19,277 nucleotides of DNA from Elusimicrobiota bacterium (GTDB taxonomy: Bacteria > CG03 > SLGR01): positions 1 through 19,277 of the forward strand of contig JAAZFS010000057.1 in the NCBI GenBank assembly GCA_012511615.1, given 5' to 3'. Made by a program: the position numbers and the translations under genes. Shown here piece after piece: positions 1-7,950 of this stretch. Every line of letters starts with the position of its first letter. Positions within the stretch are counted from its first letter, which is position 1. The notes beneath the pieces are model-generated. The model was not told the DNA's origin. It saw only the letters and a list, made by a program, of their open reading frames with translations, and did no database searches.

Positions 1-393
1 CATTCAGATGCGGATGTTCTGATTCATGCAATCATTGACGCCATACTAGGAGATACCGCCTTGGGCTATATTGGTCAACATTTTCCTGATTCGGATCCGG
101 AGTTTTAGGGTGTCTCATCCTTATATCTTCTTGAGCAGGTGAACTTACTGTTCAGGAAAGCTGGCTGCGAGTTTAACAATATTGACTCAACCATTGTATG
201 TGAGGAGCCTAAACTTTCAGGATACATAGAGGAGACGAGAGAAAATATCTCAAAGACCCTTGATATTCCAATAAGTGATGTTAGCGTCAAGGCTACTACA
301 AATGAAGGGCTGGGAGAAGAGGGCAAAAAAAATGCTATCTCTTCCACCGCAATCTCTACACTTATTCCTACAGCGGACTACAGAAGGGAATAG
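1..393 (+). pseudogene. ispF: ispF, 5'-partial, interrupted by in-frame TAG
   Basis: This is the C-terminal part of 2-C-methyl-D-erythritol 2,4-cyclodiphosphate synthase of the non-mevalonate isoprenoid pathway. The window opens at the metal-site motif HSDADV, with the second metal His in LIHAIIDA, followed by FPDSDPEF. In the same frame a TAG stands at 106-108 where the family has Lys in F-K-G (Lys69 in E. coli numbering, counted from His34). After the stop the frame continues without a shift into recognisable IspF: a KAGCEFNNIDSTIV segment, an EEPKL segment, and VSVKATTNEGLG near the C-terminus. It ends with TAG at 391-393. Two further positions differ: LGDIG reads LGYIG (Asp56 to Tyr), and the GRGEGI motif reads GKKNAI (the metal-contacting Glu135 becomes Asn). 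A GTG at 139 could only start an 84-residue fragment lacking the active-site half. cysS follows after 3 bases. A pseudogene, a sequencing or assembly error, or an amber read-through are all possible; identity as IspF is firm. Confidence 0.8.
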
Positions 394-396
394 AAA

Positions 397-1803
397 TTGA
401 ATAAAAACCAGGAATTTTTGCTCTATAATTCAGGCAGCCGGACCAAAGAAGTCTTTAAATCACTCAAGCCCGGCAAGGTGGGGATGTATGTGTGCGGAAT
501 CACTCCTTATAGCGACTCACATTTGGGTCATGGAAGATGTTATGTTGTATTTGATACCTTGAGAAGATTTCTGACCTATCTGGGTTATGAAGTTAATTAC
601 ATACAAAACATTACAGATATTGATGATAAAATAATAAATAAAAGTCTGGAAACTGGTAAAACTCCAGCTGAAATTTCCAGAAAATATTTTGATTTATTTA
701 TGGATAGTATGGAAAAACTGAATGTAGCTCCGGCAAGTAATCATCCGAAAGTAACAGGAAATATACCTGAAATAATAGAATTTGTAGAAGGTCTCATCAG
801 TAAAGAATTTGCCTATGAGAGAGGGGGGAGCGTATATTTTCGGGTTTCTTCTCTTAAGGGATACGGCAGTCTTTCTGGCAGGGAGGACGCGCAAGAGGAA
901 AATTTAGCTTCCAGGGTTGATTTAGAAGATGAAAAAGCTGACTCACGAGATTTTGCGGTATGGAAAAAAGATGAAGAGCATGGTTGGGATTCTCCCTGGG
1001 GAAAAGGCCGGCCAGGATGGCATATAGAGTGTTCGGCAATGTCAAGAAAGTTTTTGGGGGATGAGTTTGATATACACGGTGGTGGACTTGATCTAATTTT
1101 TCCACACCATGAGAACGAGGTGGCCCAGTCCCGGGCTCTTACGGGTAAGGAACCTGCTCGGTTTTGGGTTCATAACGGAATGGTAACCCTCAAGGGTGAT
1201 AAAATGTCAAAGTCTACTGGAAACTTTTTTCTTTTAAATGAGCTACTTTCAAAAATTGAAGGTCCGGTGCTTAGATTTTATCTTTTATCAGCAGGCTATA
1301 GACAGCTACTTGATTTTACTATTGAAAAAGTAGAAGGGGTGAAAAATTCCTTTTTGAAATTGAAAGAACTTAAGAAGGAGTTAGAAAACTCTGATTTGGA
1401 ATATGATGGAGAGATATCTACTAATAATCCCGCTATTCTGGCCTTGCTTGATGACTTAAATACACCTCGAGCCATAGGAGAAATATTTAAGCTTACCCTG
1501 CCTGTTTTGGAGAAAATATATTCCGGTAGTGCAGAAAAAGATGAGATGGAGGCGGCCTGGGAAATGCTCAGAATTGTTGAGGAAATTTTGGGAGTAGACT
1601 TAAAGGACACTGGCCACGGGGAAATATCCGATGAAGATATAGAAAATTTGATTTCTGAAAGGAATGCTCATCGTAAGGAGAAGCGGTTTGCTGAAGCGGA
1701 CGCAATCAGAGAAAAACTTTCTCTAATGGGTATTATAATAAAGGATACACCATCCGGAACAAAGTGGGTCTGGGAGAAAGGAATTGAGGATATAGATGAG
1801 TAA
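397..1803 (+). CDS. cysS: cysteinyl-tRNA synthetase
   Basis: Class I synthetase charging tRNA-Cys in the cytosol; 468 residues, usual for the family. The N-terminal block YVCGITPYSDSHLGHGR carries the first zinc Cys (C33) and the HIGH-type motif as HLGH (42-45). The remaining zinc ligands are visible as C212 in GWHIECSAMS, H237 and E241 in FPHHENEVAQS. The ATP-site loop KMSKSTGNF is at 269-277 (usually KMSKSLGN). The C-terminal region has the expected helical anticodon-binding part, including the RNAHRKEKRFAEADAIREKL segment. The TTG start is chosen because a purine-rich AGAAGGGA site lies about 8 bases upstream and the protein begins where CysRS normally begins. The gene follows ispF by 3 bases and overlaps hisS by 8 bases, so the three are very probably co-transcribed. 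Confidence 0.97.
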   Translation: MNKNQEFLLYNSGSRTKEVFKSLKPGKVGMYVCGITPYSDSHLGHGRCYVVFDTLRRFLTYLGYEVNYIQNITDIDDKIINKSLETGKTPAEISRKYFDLFMDSMEKLNVAPASNHPKVTGNIPEIIEFVEGLISKEFAYERGGSVYFRVSSLKGYGSLSGREDAQEENLASRVDLEDEKADSRDFAVWKKDEEHGWDSPWGKGRPGWHIECSAMSRKFLGDEFDIHGGGLDLIFPHHENEVAQSRALTGKEPARFWVHNGMVTLKGDKMSKSTGNFFLLNELLSKIEGPVLRFYLLSAGYRQLLDFTIEKVEGVKNSFLKLKELKKELENSDLEYDGEISTNNPAILALLDDLNTPRAIGEIFKLTLPVLEKIYSGSAEKDEMEAAWEMLRIVEEILGVDLKDTGHGEISDEDIENLISERNAHRKEKRFAEADAIREKLSLMGIIIKDTPSGTKWVWEKGIEDIDE

Positions 1804-3064
1804 AATCAGGAGCGTAAGAGGAATAAGAGATGTCATTTACCCAGAGTCTGGGCTATATGCCAAGATAGAAAGGGTATGCGCTGAAATTCTTGAATCCTAC
1901 GGATATAGAAAAATTTACCTGCCGGTAATAGAATTCTCAGAACTCTTTAAACGGAGTATAGGCGATGAGACGGATATAGTTTCAAAAGAGATGTATAGTT
2001 TTGAGGATAGGAAGGGCCGGAGCCTTTCTCTACGCCCTGAAGGGACTGCATCGGCGGTCCGGGCTATGATAGAGAATAAGCTACTTCAGGGAAATATCCG
2101 TGAAAAGATTTACTACTTAGGTCCTATGTTTCGCTATGAGCGCCCGCAAGAGGGAAGGTATAGACAGTTTTACCAGATAGGCTGTGAAGTGTTTGGTTCT
2201 TCGAGCCCGGCATCTGATGCGGAAATTGCAGTGGTGGCCGCAGAAGTTCTATCTGCTTGCCAGGTTGAAAATTTTACAATTAAAATAAATAGTGTGGGCT
2301 GTCAGGACTGTCGTCCAGCCTACCGCCATAAGATTTTAGAAGCTCTTTCAGGAAAAGAGGATAAGATTTGTGCCGATTGTAAAAGACGGCTTAATACTAA
2401 CACGCTCCGGATACTAGATTGCAAAAATCAGAACTGCAGAGAAATTTATAAAAATCTTCCTTCACTGAGAGATTATCGATGTGATTCCTGTGAAGATTAT
2501 TATGGAGCCTATAAAAATCTTCTTCAAGATAGAGGTATAGCTTTTAAAGAAGATAATGGCCTTGTAAGGGGGCTTGACTATTATACGGGACCTGTATTTG
2601 AATTAGAAGCTGAGGCTGGAACTATCGCGGCGGGGGGGCGTTATGATTCTCTGGTCTCTCAGCTTGGCGGCCCCGAAACACCTGCCTGTGGCTGGGCCTT
2701 TGGACTGGAGAGACTGGCTCTTTCTGCTGGAATAGTTGCATCTCCGCTGCCAGAAGCCTATATAGCACTTATGCCTGGGGGAAAAGTAGAGTATGCTAGT
2801 CGGGCGGCCTCTATTCTTCGAGATGCGGGATTATCAGTTGAGGAAGATTATGAAGATGCCCCGCCCAAAAAAAAGCTCAGACAAGCCGTCCGGAAAGAGG
2901 CCAAGTGGGCGGTTTTGGTTGGAGGAGATGAGGTGGCGGGAGGGTATTATACACTTAGGAATTTTCAAGAAAGCAGACAGGAGCAGGTTGATCCTGCTGA
3001 TTTAGTAAAAGCGATTAAGGATAAAGAGAAAGCAGGGATAAATAATGTTGAAACTAACTCATAG
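1796..3064 (+). CDS. hisS: histidyl-tRNA synthetase
   Basis: Class II synthetase for tRNA-His, 422 residues, full length. Visible motifs: the N-terminal RGIRDVIYPES, motif 2 with GPMFRYERPQEGRYRQFYQ (109-127), the HisRS-specific block RGLDYYTGPVFE (258-269), motif 3 ACGWAFGLERL (297-307), and a C-terminal anticodon-binding domain. Between motif 2 and the LDYYTG block lie eight cysteines in four pairs (C169/172, C192/195, C209/214, C229/232). This resembles the Cys-rich insertion of some Firmicute and thermophile HisRS; zinc binding there is inference. The ATG lies inside the end of cysS (8-base overlap, atgagtaa), and the 3' end overlaps aspS by 20 bases, indicating translational coupling. 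It ends with TAG. Confidence 0.97.
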   Translation: MSKIRSVRGIRDVIYPESGLYAKIERVCAEILESYGYRKIYLPVIEFSELFKRSIGDETDIVSKEMYSFEDRKGRSLSLRPEGTASAVRAMIENKLLQGNIREKIYYLGPMFRYERPQEGRYRQFYQIGCEVFGSSSPASDAEIAVVAAEVLSACQVENFTIKINSVGCQDCRPAYRHKILEALSGKEDKICADCKRRLNTNTLRILDCKNQNCREIYKNLPSLRDYRCDSCEDYYGAYKNLLQDRGIAFKEDNGLVRGLDYYTGPVFELEAEAGTIAAGGRYDSLVSQLGGPETPACGWAFGLERLALSAGIVASPLPEAYIALMPGGKVEYASRAASILRDAGLSVEEDYEDAPPKKKLRQAVRKEAKWAVLVGGDEVAGGYYTLRNFQESRQEQVDPADLVKAIKDKEKAGINNVETNS

Positions 3065-4820
3065 CTGCGGAAGCCTGAGAGGGTCCGATGCTGGGAAGAA
3101 AGTAAGTCTGGCCGGTTGGGTTTCGAGCTGGCGTGACCACGGTGGCGTGGTGTTTATAGATATAAGAGATATCAGTGGTATCACTCAAATAGTATTTGGA
3201 AGGGATGAAAGCGCGGATAATGAGGAGCTTCTTGAGAGAGCACATCTTCTTCGCGGGGAGTATGTTATTGCTGTAAGTGGGGAGGTAATACTTCGTCCTG
3301 AAGGGACCCGAAATGAGAAGATTCCAACAGGGGAAATAGAGGTGGCAGTAAGTTCTATGGAGCTCCTAAATACTTGCAGAGAGCTTCCCTTTGATATGAA
3401 AAACATGGATGCCGTCAGTGATGAGGTCCGACTTAAGTACCGTTATCTTGAAATGCGGGCCGGTCGGCTTAAGGATAATATTATCTTTAAACATAAACTC
3501 TTTCAGACAACAAGAAATTTCTTTTCGGACAATGGTTTTCTTGAGATAGAGACCCCTTTTCTCACTAAATCAACACCTGAGGGTGCCCGAGATTTTTTAG
3601 TTCCATCAAGGCTTAATCCCGGAAATTTTTATGCCCTGCCTCAATCCCCCCAGCTCTTTAAACAGCTTCTTATGATTGGTGGATTTATGAGGTATTTTCA
3701 GATAGTCAGATGTTTCAGGGATGAAGACTTGAGGCAGGATAGGCAGCCAGAGTTTACTCAGCTGGATCTTGAGATGTCCTTTATAGATGAGGAAGATATT
3801 AAAAATATACTTCAAGACTATGTTTCACTTCTCTTTAAGGAGCTTCTGGATATTGAACTTAAGACACCTTTTCCTGAGATGACTTATGCAGATGCAATGC
3901 TGAGATTTGGGAGTGATAAACCGGATCTGAGAAATCCGATAGAGATAAAAGATATAACAGATATAGCTGCCCGAACGGATTTTAAAGTATTTAAACAAGC
4001 AGCAGAAAAAGGTGTAGTTCGCGGAATAAAATTATCTGATGCAGAAGAAATATCGCTCTCGACAATAGCAGCCCTAACAAAAGAGGTAGCCCCCTTGGGA
4101 GCTAAGGGCTTGGCCTGGATTCGCCATAGGGAAGAGGGTCTTCATTCTCAGATAACCAAATTTTTTAGTCAAGAAATCTTGTCTGAAATTTCGGAAAGGT
4201 TTGATACTGTTCCTGGGGATATACTTTTCTTTATCGCAGATACTGAAGAGGTAGCCTGTAAGTCGCTCTCATATTTAAGAGATAGACTCTTTACCCCTGA
4301 TGAAAATGAGTTTCGTCTATTATGGATAGTCGATTACCCGCTCTTTGAGAAAGATTCAGATACTGGGGCCTGGATACCGATTCACCATCCTTTTACAGCT
4401 CCCAACCCTGAAGATGTTGAACTCCTAAACACAGATCCCGGATCCGTCAGAAGCCGAGCTTATGACCTGGTTTTAAACGGCTCGGAGATAGGGGGTGGAA
4501 GTATCCGTATTCATTCTATGGAACTTCAGAAAAAGATATTTAATCTTTTGAATATAAGTGATGAAGAGGCAGATGCAAAGTTTGGGTTTTTACTCAAGGG
4601 ACTTGAGTTTGGGGCACCCCCGCATGGCGGATTTGCTTTTGGGGTTGACAGACTGGCTACAAAAATGCTGGGGCTCAGCTCCATACGGGATCTTATTCCT
4701 TTTCCTAAAACTCAGAGGGCTTATTCGCCGCTTTCTGGCGCGCCATCAACGGTGGAGTTTGAGCAATTAACAGAACTGGGATTGAAACTTGATGTACCTA
4801 CAAAAAAAAAGGAGGACTAG
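3045..4820 (+). CDS. aspS: aspartyl-tRNA synthetase (bacterial type)
   Basis: Class II synthetase of the bacterial AspRS type, 591 residues. The N-terminal OB-fold anticodon-binding domain covers about residues 1-105 (SLAGWVSSWRDHGGVVFIDIRD). Motif 2 includes FRDEDLRQDRQPEFTQLD (from F224), the bacterial GAD insertion lies at about 290-410, and motif 3 is GFAFGVDRL (529-537). Bacterial-type AspRS can be discriminating or also charge tRNA-Asn for GatCAB; the window does not decide this. The ATG sits inside hisS, with a GCAGGGA-like ribosome site upstream. It ends with TAG, and the lipoprotein start follows 4 bases later; the aspS tail itself contains the GGAGG that serves the next gene. Confidence 0.97.
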   Translation: MLKLTHSCGSLRGSDAGKKVSLAGWVSSWRDHGGVVFIDIRDISGITQIVFGRDESADNEELLERAHLLRGEYVIAVSGEVILRPEGTRNEKIPTGEIEVAVSSMELLNTCRELPFDMKNMDAVSDEVRLKYRYLEMRAGRLKDNIIFKHKLFQTTRNFFSDNGFLEIETPFLTKSTPEGARDFLVPSRLNPGNFYALPQSPQLFKQLLMIGGFMRYFQIVRCFRDEDLRQDRQPEFTQLDLEMSFIDEEDIKNILQDYVSLLFKELLDIELKTPFPEMTYADAMLRFGSDKPDLRNPIEIKDITDIAARTDFKVFKQAAEKGVVRGIKLSDAEEISLSTIAALTKEVAPLGAKGLAWIRHREEGLHSQITKFFSQEILSEISERFDTVPGDILFFIADTEEVACKSLSYLRDRLFTPDENEFRLLWIVDYPLFEKDSDTGAWIPIHHPFTAPNPEDVELLNTDPGSVRSRAYDLVLNGSEIGGGSIRIHSMELQKKIFNLLNISDEEADAKFGFLLKGLEFGAPPHGGFAFGVDRLATKMLGLSSIRDLIPFPKTQRAYSPLSGAPSTVEFEQLTELGLKLDVPTKKKED

Positions 4821-4824
4821 AAAA

Positions 4825-5526
4825 ATGAAATATTTGGAAAATTCAAAAAAAATAATGATGCTAGCTATGCTGGGTCTTGTCTTCTTCGGCGGCTGCGCTA
4901 AGAAGAGTTCTATTCCGGGTGTAGATGTCGGCCGTTTGGAAGCCGAGAGAGCCATAGTGATGGCCCAGTCCGAGATTAAGGATGCAAAACGCGTTGGTGC
5001 GGAAGTCTCTGAGGCTGAAGATGCTCTTTCTTCCTCTCGTGCTTTTCTTAATGAAGGAAAAAACCAGCAGGCTCTGAATGAGGCAAATCGGGCATATGAA
5101 TTGGCCCGCTCAGCAAAAGAAGCGATTGCAGGTCAGGACCGTCTTAAAGAAGATGCTGCGGCAGCAATTGAGAGAGCTGCAAAACTTATTGATGAGGCAA
5201 AGAGTCTTGGCGGAAACCTTTCAGTTCCAGAGACAAGTCTCGCTTCAGCCCGCTCTTATTTTGAGGCAGAGGATTATCCTTTGGCAATAGAATATGCCGA
5301 CCGAGCAGCTTCTGAGGCAAATGCGCTATTAGCGAATCTGCGCGGAGACCGCTATACTGTTGGCTCCTGGACAAGTGATAGGGATTGTCTGTGGAATATT
5401 GCAGCAAAACCAAGTATTTATAAGGATGCTTGGAAGTGGAAACGAATATATAAGGCCAATCAAGATAAGATAAAAAACCCAGATATTATTTATCCCGGTC
5501 AGATTCTTATTATTCCGAGAGATTAA
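4825..5526 (+). CDS. lipoprotein with duplicated helical repeat and LysM domain
   Basis: Probable cell-envelope lipoprotein of 233 residues. The N-terminus MKYLENSKKIMMLAMLGLVFFGGC is a basic, hydrophobic signal ending in a lipobox-like FGGC, so Cys24 would be lipidated. Residues about 38-100 and 108-168 are Ala/Glu-rich helices that look like two diverged copies of one unit: compare IKDAKRVGAEVSEAEDALSS with LIDEAKSLGGNLSVPETSLA. They resemble the DUF4398/TolA-binding style of helical repeat. A C-terminal LysM domain (about 176-230, YTVGSWTSDRDCLWNIA to YPGQILIIP) suggests peptidoglycan binding. The ATG at 4825 is preferred over an in-frame ATG at 4789 because GGAGG at 4811-4815 is well spaced and the signal peptide begins there. 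It is the last gene of the aspS unit. The precise role is unknown. Confidence 0.88.
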   Translation: MKYLENSKKIMMLAMLGLVFFGGCAKKSSIPGVDVGRLEAERAIVMAQSEIKDAKRVGAEVSEAEDALSSSRAFLNEGKNQQALNEANRAYELARSAKEAIAGQDRLKEDAAAAIERAAKLIDEAKSLGGNLSVPETSLASARSYFEAEDYPLAIEYADRAASEANALLANLRGDRYTVGSWTSDRDCLWNIAAKPSIYKDAWKWKRIYKANQDKIKNPDIIYPGQILIIPRD

Positions 5527-5539
5527 AGAAAAATATCAT

Positions 5540-5569
5540 TTGGATTGAATAGATTTAAAACAATATGAT
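5540..5569 (+). promoter_or_regulatory. candidate sigma-70 promoter for phoH operon
   Basis: TTGGAT at 5540-5545 and TATGAT at 5564-5569 are separated by 18 bases in the 136-base gap between the lipoprotein gene and phoH. The -10 is good and the -35 matches at four of six positions. It is the only sizeable gap before the ten-gene unit, which fits a promoter location. The rest of the gap (5570-5662) has no clear hairpin or other feature. Confidence 0.4.
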
Positions 5570-5662
5570 ACACTTTAACTCCTAATATATGGACAGTGAT
5601 TTAGACAATAATAACTCTTACCCGCATTCTGCGAAGGAATATCGAGTACAAGGATTTCGCCT

Positions 5663-6589
5663 ATGAAATCAGGTGAAAATTCATTTACAGGGAAGCTAAA
5701 GATTTCAGGTAACGAAGAAGCTCGCCGGGCTTTTGGTCATTACGACCGAAATCTGAAAAGGATAGAGAAAGAAAATAAGGTGAAAATATTTGCCCGTGGA
5801 AACACCGCTACCGTCACTGGGGAGAGAGAAAACGTGGAAAAATCAATTAGTGAGCTCAAGCGACTCAGCTGTCTTTCCCTGGATGATAATCAAACCCCTG
5901 GGGAAAAAAATGAGTTTCTTACCACATATCGCGGAGCTCCTGTGCGGGCCATGGGCCCACTCCAGGCAGACTATCTTTCTGCCATTGAAAAAAACGATCT
6001 TACTGTTGCTATAGGACCAGCCGGAACTGGTAAGACTTTTTTAGCCTGCGCTGCTGCAGTTAAGATGTTTTACAATAAGGAAGTTGAGCGTATAATTCTC
6101 ACTCGTCCCGTGGTAGAGGCCGGAGAAAAGTTAGGCTACCTTCCTGGTGATCTACAAGAAAAAATCAATCCCTATGTCCGACCACTCTACGATGCTTTCT
6201 ATACAATAATGGGAGCAGATAAATTTGAGAGGTTTTACCGGGAAAACCTCGTGGAACTCTTGCCCTTGGCCTATATGCGAGGAAGAACCCTTTCAGATGC
6301 AGCCATAATTCTTGATGAAGCCCAGAATACTACCACTTTGCAGATGAAAATGTTTCTGACTAGAATTGGCTTTAATTCAAAAACTATAGTTACTGGTGAT
6401 ATTACCCAGATTGACCTTGAAGATGAATCCGAGAGTGGTTTGGTGGAGATACAGGAAGTATTGAAAAATGTCAGTGGCGTACAGTTTGTCTATTTTAAAG
6501 AAGATGATGTGGTGCGCCACCGTTTGGTACGGAGAATAATAAATGCTTACAAAAAATATAAATCAACTGAAGCTTATTCAAAAAAATAG
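5663..6589 (+). CDS. PhoH family ATPase (PhoL type)
   Basis: Cytosolic P-loop ATPase of the PhoH/PhoL family, 308 residues, the usual length. The first ~75 residues are a KH-like RNA-binding segment (KIFARGNTATVTGERENVEK). The ATPase core has Walker A GPAGTGKT at 118-125, Walker B AIILDEAQN at 214-222, and the family signatures RPVVEAGEKLGYLPGDLQEK and TGDITQIDL. PhoH proteins commonly pair with ybeY and are thought to act in RNA or ribosome metabolism; here ybeY is two genes downstream. The ATG has an AAGGA site about 8 bases upstream. It overlaps the next gene by 47 bases and ends with TAG. Confidence 0.95.
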   Translation: MKSGENSFTGKLKISGNEEARRAFGHYDRNLKRIEKENKVKIFARGNTATVTGERENVEKSISELKRLSCLSLDDNQTPGEKNEFLTTYRGAPVRAMGPLQADYLSAIEKNDLTVAIGPAGTGKTFLACAAAVKMFYNKEVERIILTRPVVEAGEKLGYLPGDLQEKINPYVRPLYDAFYTIMGADKFERFYRENLVELLPLAYMRGRTLSDAAIILDEAQNTTTLQMKMFLTRIGFNSKTIVTGDITQIDLEDESESGLVEIQEVLKNVSGVQFVYFKEDDVVRHRLVRRIINAYKKYKSTEAYSKK

Positions 6590-7946
6590 GCTTATTTATC
6601 TGCTTGCAGTTGTCCTGGGACTTCTTATTCTTTTCACGACACTTTCATTTTATGGGTTTACTGCAAAGGCAGTTTTTGGAATAGTATCTTTTATAGTAAG
6701 TATATTTTTTACTGTCCTTTTTTTCTTTAAAACCTTTCATCCCGATATTTTGAAAAATCCCACGCAGTTACTTCTTATGGAGACGGTGATTTTCCTGATG
6801 ATTCTTTTGGCTATACTTTTTGAAAATACTCCTTCTTTGCCTATTGCTTTCTTTCCGGCAGGTGCTGCTGGAATACTTTTGACTGTGCTTATAAACCCTG
6901 TGACAGCGGGTGTGAGTGTATTCGTAGTTGCTGTATTTGTTGGGATACTATCAGGTTTATCATTTAATTCTTTTTATGTGGTATTGGCTGGAGGTATAGC
7001 AGCCATTTATTCATCCAGGCATAGTCGTAATAGAAACGATCTTAACCGGAGCGGGCTCTACATTTTTGGCGCGACAGCTGTAGCTCTTATATCAGTGCAG
7101 ATAATTTCTAATGAAGGCTTGGTCTCTCTTGGTAGAGATATTGCTTGGAGCGGTGGAGGGGCTCTTCTTTCTGTAATGATTGCTAGTGGTGCCTTACCTA
7201 TCTTAGAGAGTATGTTTGGAGTTACTACCAATATTAGGCTGCTCGAACTGGGAGATTTTAATCAACCCATCCTTAAAAGGATGATGCTCGAGGCGCCTGG
7301 AAGCTATCATCATTCAATTATGGTAGGAAATCTTGCGGAAAATGCCTGTGAGAGAGTTGGAGCCAATGCCCTTCTTGCCCGAGTAGGGGCTTATTATCAC
7401 GATATAGGAAAATTAAAAAATCCGCAGTATTTCATAGAAAACCAGATTCACCTACAAGACCGCCATAAGAACCTTACACCTAATATAAGTGCTCTGATAC
7501 TCAAGCGGCATGTTAAAGATGGCCTAGCGCTTGCGGATGAATACCGGCTGGATCAGGTGGTAAAAGACATGATCGCCGAGCACCACGGAACGACTTTGAT
7601 TGAGTACTTTTATAAGAAGGTTTTAGAGGAAGCTTCGGAAGATGAAGATATTGATGAAAAAGAATATAGATATCCTGGACCCCGTCCCAGGTCAAAGGAA
7701 TCTGGAATTCTCATGCTTGCCGACTCTGTTGAGGCGGCCTGTCGATCTCTTGCTGAACCTACATATTCCCGTCTTACCGCTGTGGTTACAAGAATAATTA
7801 ATAATAAATTTATAGATGGACAGTTAAATAATTGCGACTTAACCCTGGCCAGCCTTGAAGCTATACAGGAGAGTTTTATAAATACGCTTGCCAGCATGTA
7901 TCATTCCAGAATTGAGTATCCCGAAGATAAGGAAGAGAACCACTGA
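6543..7946 (+). CDS. PgpH-type membrane HD phosphohydrolase, short form
   Basis: Membrane protein of 467 residues in the 7TMR-HD/PgpH (YqfF) family; characterised members hydrolyse cyclic-di-AMP. The N-terminal ~220 residues contain about six or seven hydrophobic segments (for example 18-36, 44-62, 78-93, 100-118, 122-140 and 172-188). The cytosolic HD domain follows: YHHSIMVGNLAE with H256/H257, YYHDIGKLK with H286-D287, H323, AEHHGT with H347/H348, and ADSVEAACRSL with D394. These are the HD-family metal ligands. Typical PgpH is about 700-800 residues because of a large extracellular 7TMR-HDED domain; that domain is absent here. The start lies inside phoH (47-base overlap), and ybeY follows 4 bases after the stop. 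Activity on cyclic-di-AMP is by family only; no cyclase gene is visible. Confidence 0.9.
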   Translation: MLTKNINQLKLIQKNRLIYLLAVVLGLLILFTTLSFYGFTAKAVFGIVSFIVSIFFTVLFFFKTFHPDILKNPTQLLLMETVIFLMILLAILFENTPSLPIAFFPAGAAGILLTVLINPVTAGVSVFVVAVFVGILSGLSFNSFYVVLAGGIAAIYSSRHSRNRNDLNRSGLYIFGATAVALISVQIISNEGLVSLGRDIAWSGGGALLSVMIASGALPILESMFGVTTNIRLLELGDFNQPILKRMMLEAPGSYHHSIMVGNLAENACERVGANALLARVGAYYHDIGKLKNPQYFIENQIHLQDRHKNLTPNISALILKRHVKDGLALADEYRLDQVVKDMIAEHHGTTLIEYFYKKVLEEASEDEDIDEKEYRYPGPRPRSKESGILMLADSVEAACRSLAEPTYSRLTAVVTRIINNKFIDGQLNNCDLTLASLEAIQESFINTLASMYHSRIEYPEDKEENH

Positions 7947-7950
7947 TTGT

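Noticed and set aside
106..108. Genome-wide TAG reassignment or pyrrolysine to explain the ispF stop
   Set aside because: TAG is a plausible true stop at the normal C-termini of hisS, aspS, phoH and glyS and of ispF itself, and no pyl gene or other internal TAG is seen. Site-specific read-through cannot be excluded.
309..345. Frameshift at the run of eight A in ispF
   Set aside because: The frame after the run still ends at the expected IspF C-terminus (ISSTAISTLIP), so no shift is needed.
139..393. An independent 84-residue gene starting at GTG 139
   Set aside because: It is the in-frame C-terminal part of ispF with no good ribosome site and would lack the metal-binding half.
4789..4824. 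Earlier ATG for the lipoprotein gene
   Set aside because: It would add 12 basic residues before the signal peptide and has no ribosome site, whereas ATG 4825 is preceded by GGAGG.
5527..5662. Possible terminator or small RNA between the lipoprotein gene and phoH
   Set aside because: Only a weak ATTC/GAAT stem near 5627-5641 is visible, with no T-run; nothing beyond the candidate promoter can be supported.
7888..7950. Upstream extension of ybeY
   Set aside because: The added residues lie inside pgpH and do not resemble YbeY; ATG 7951 directly follows the pgpH stop.
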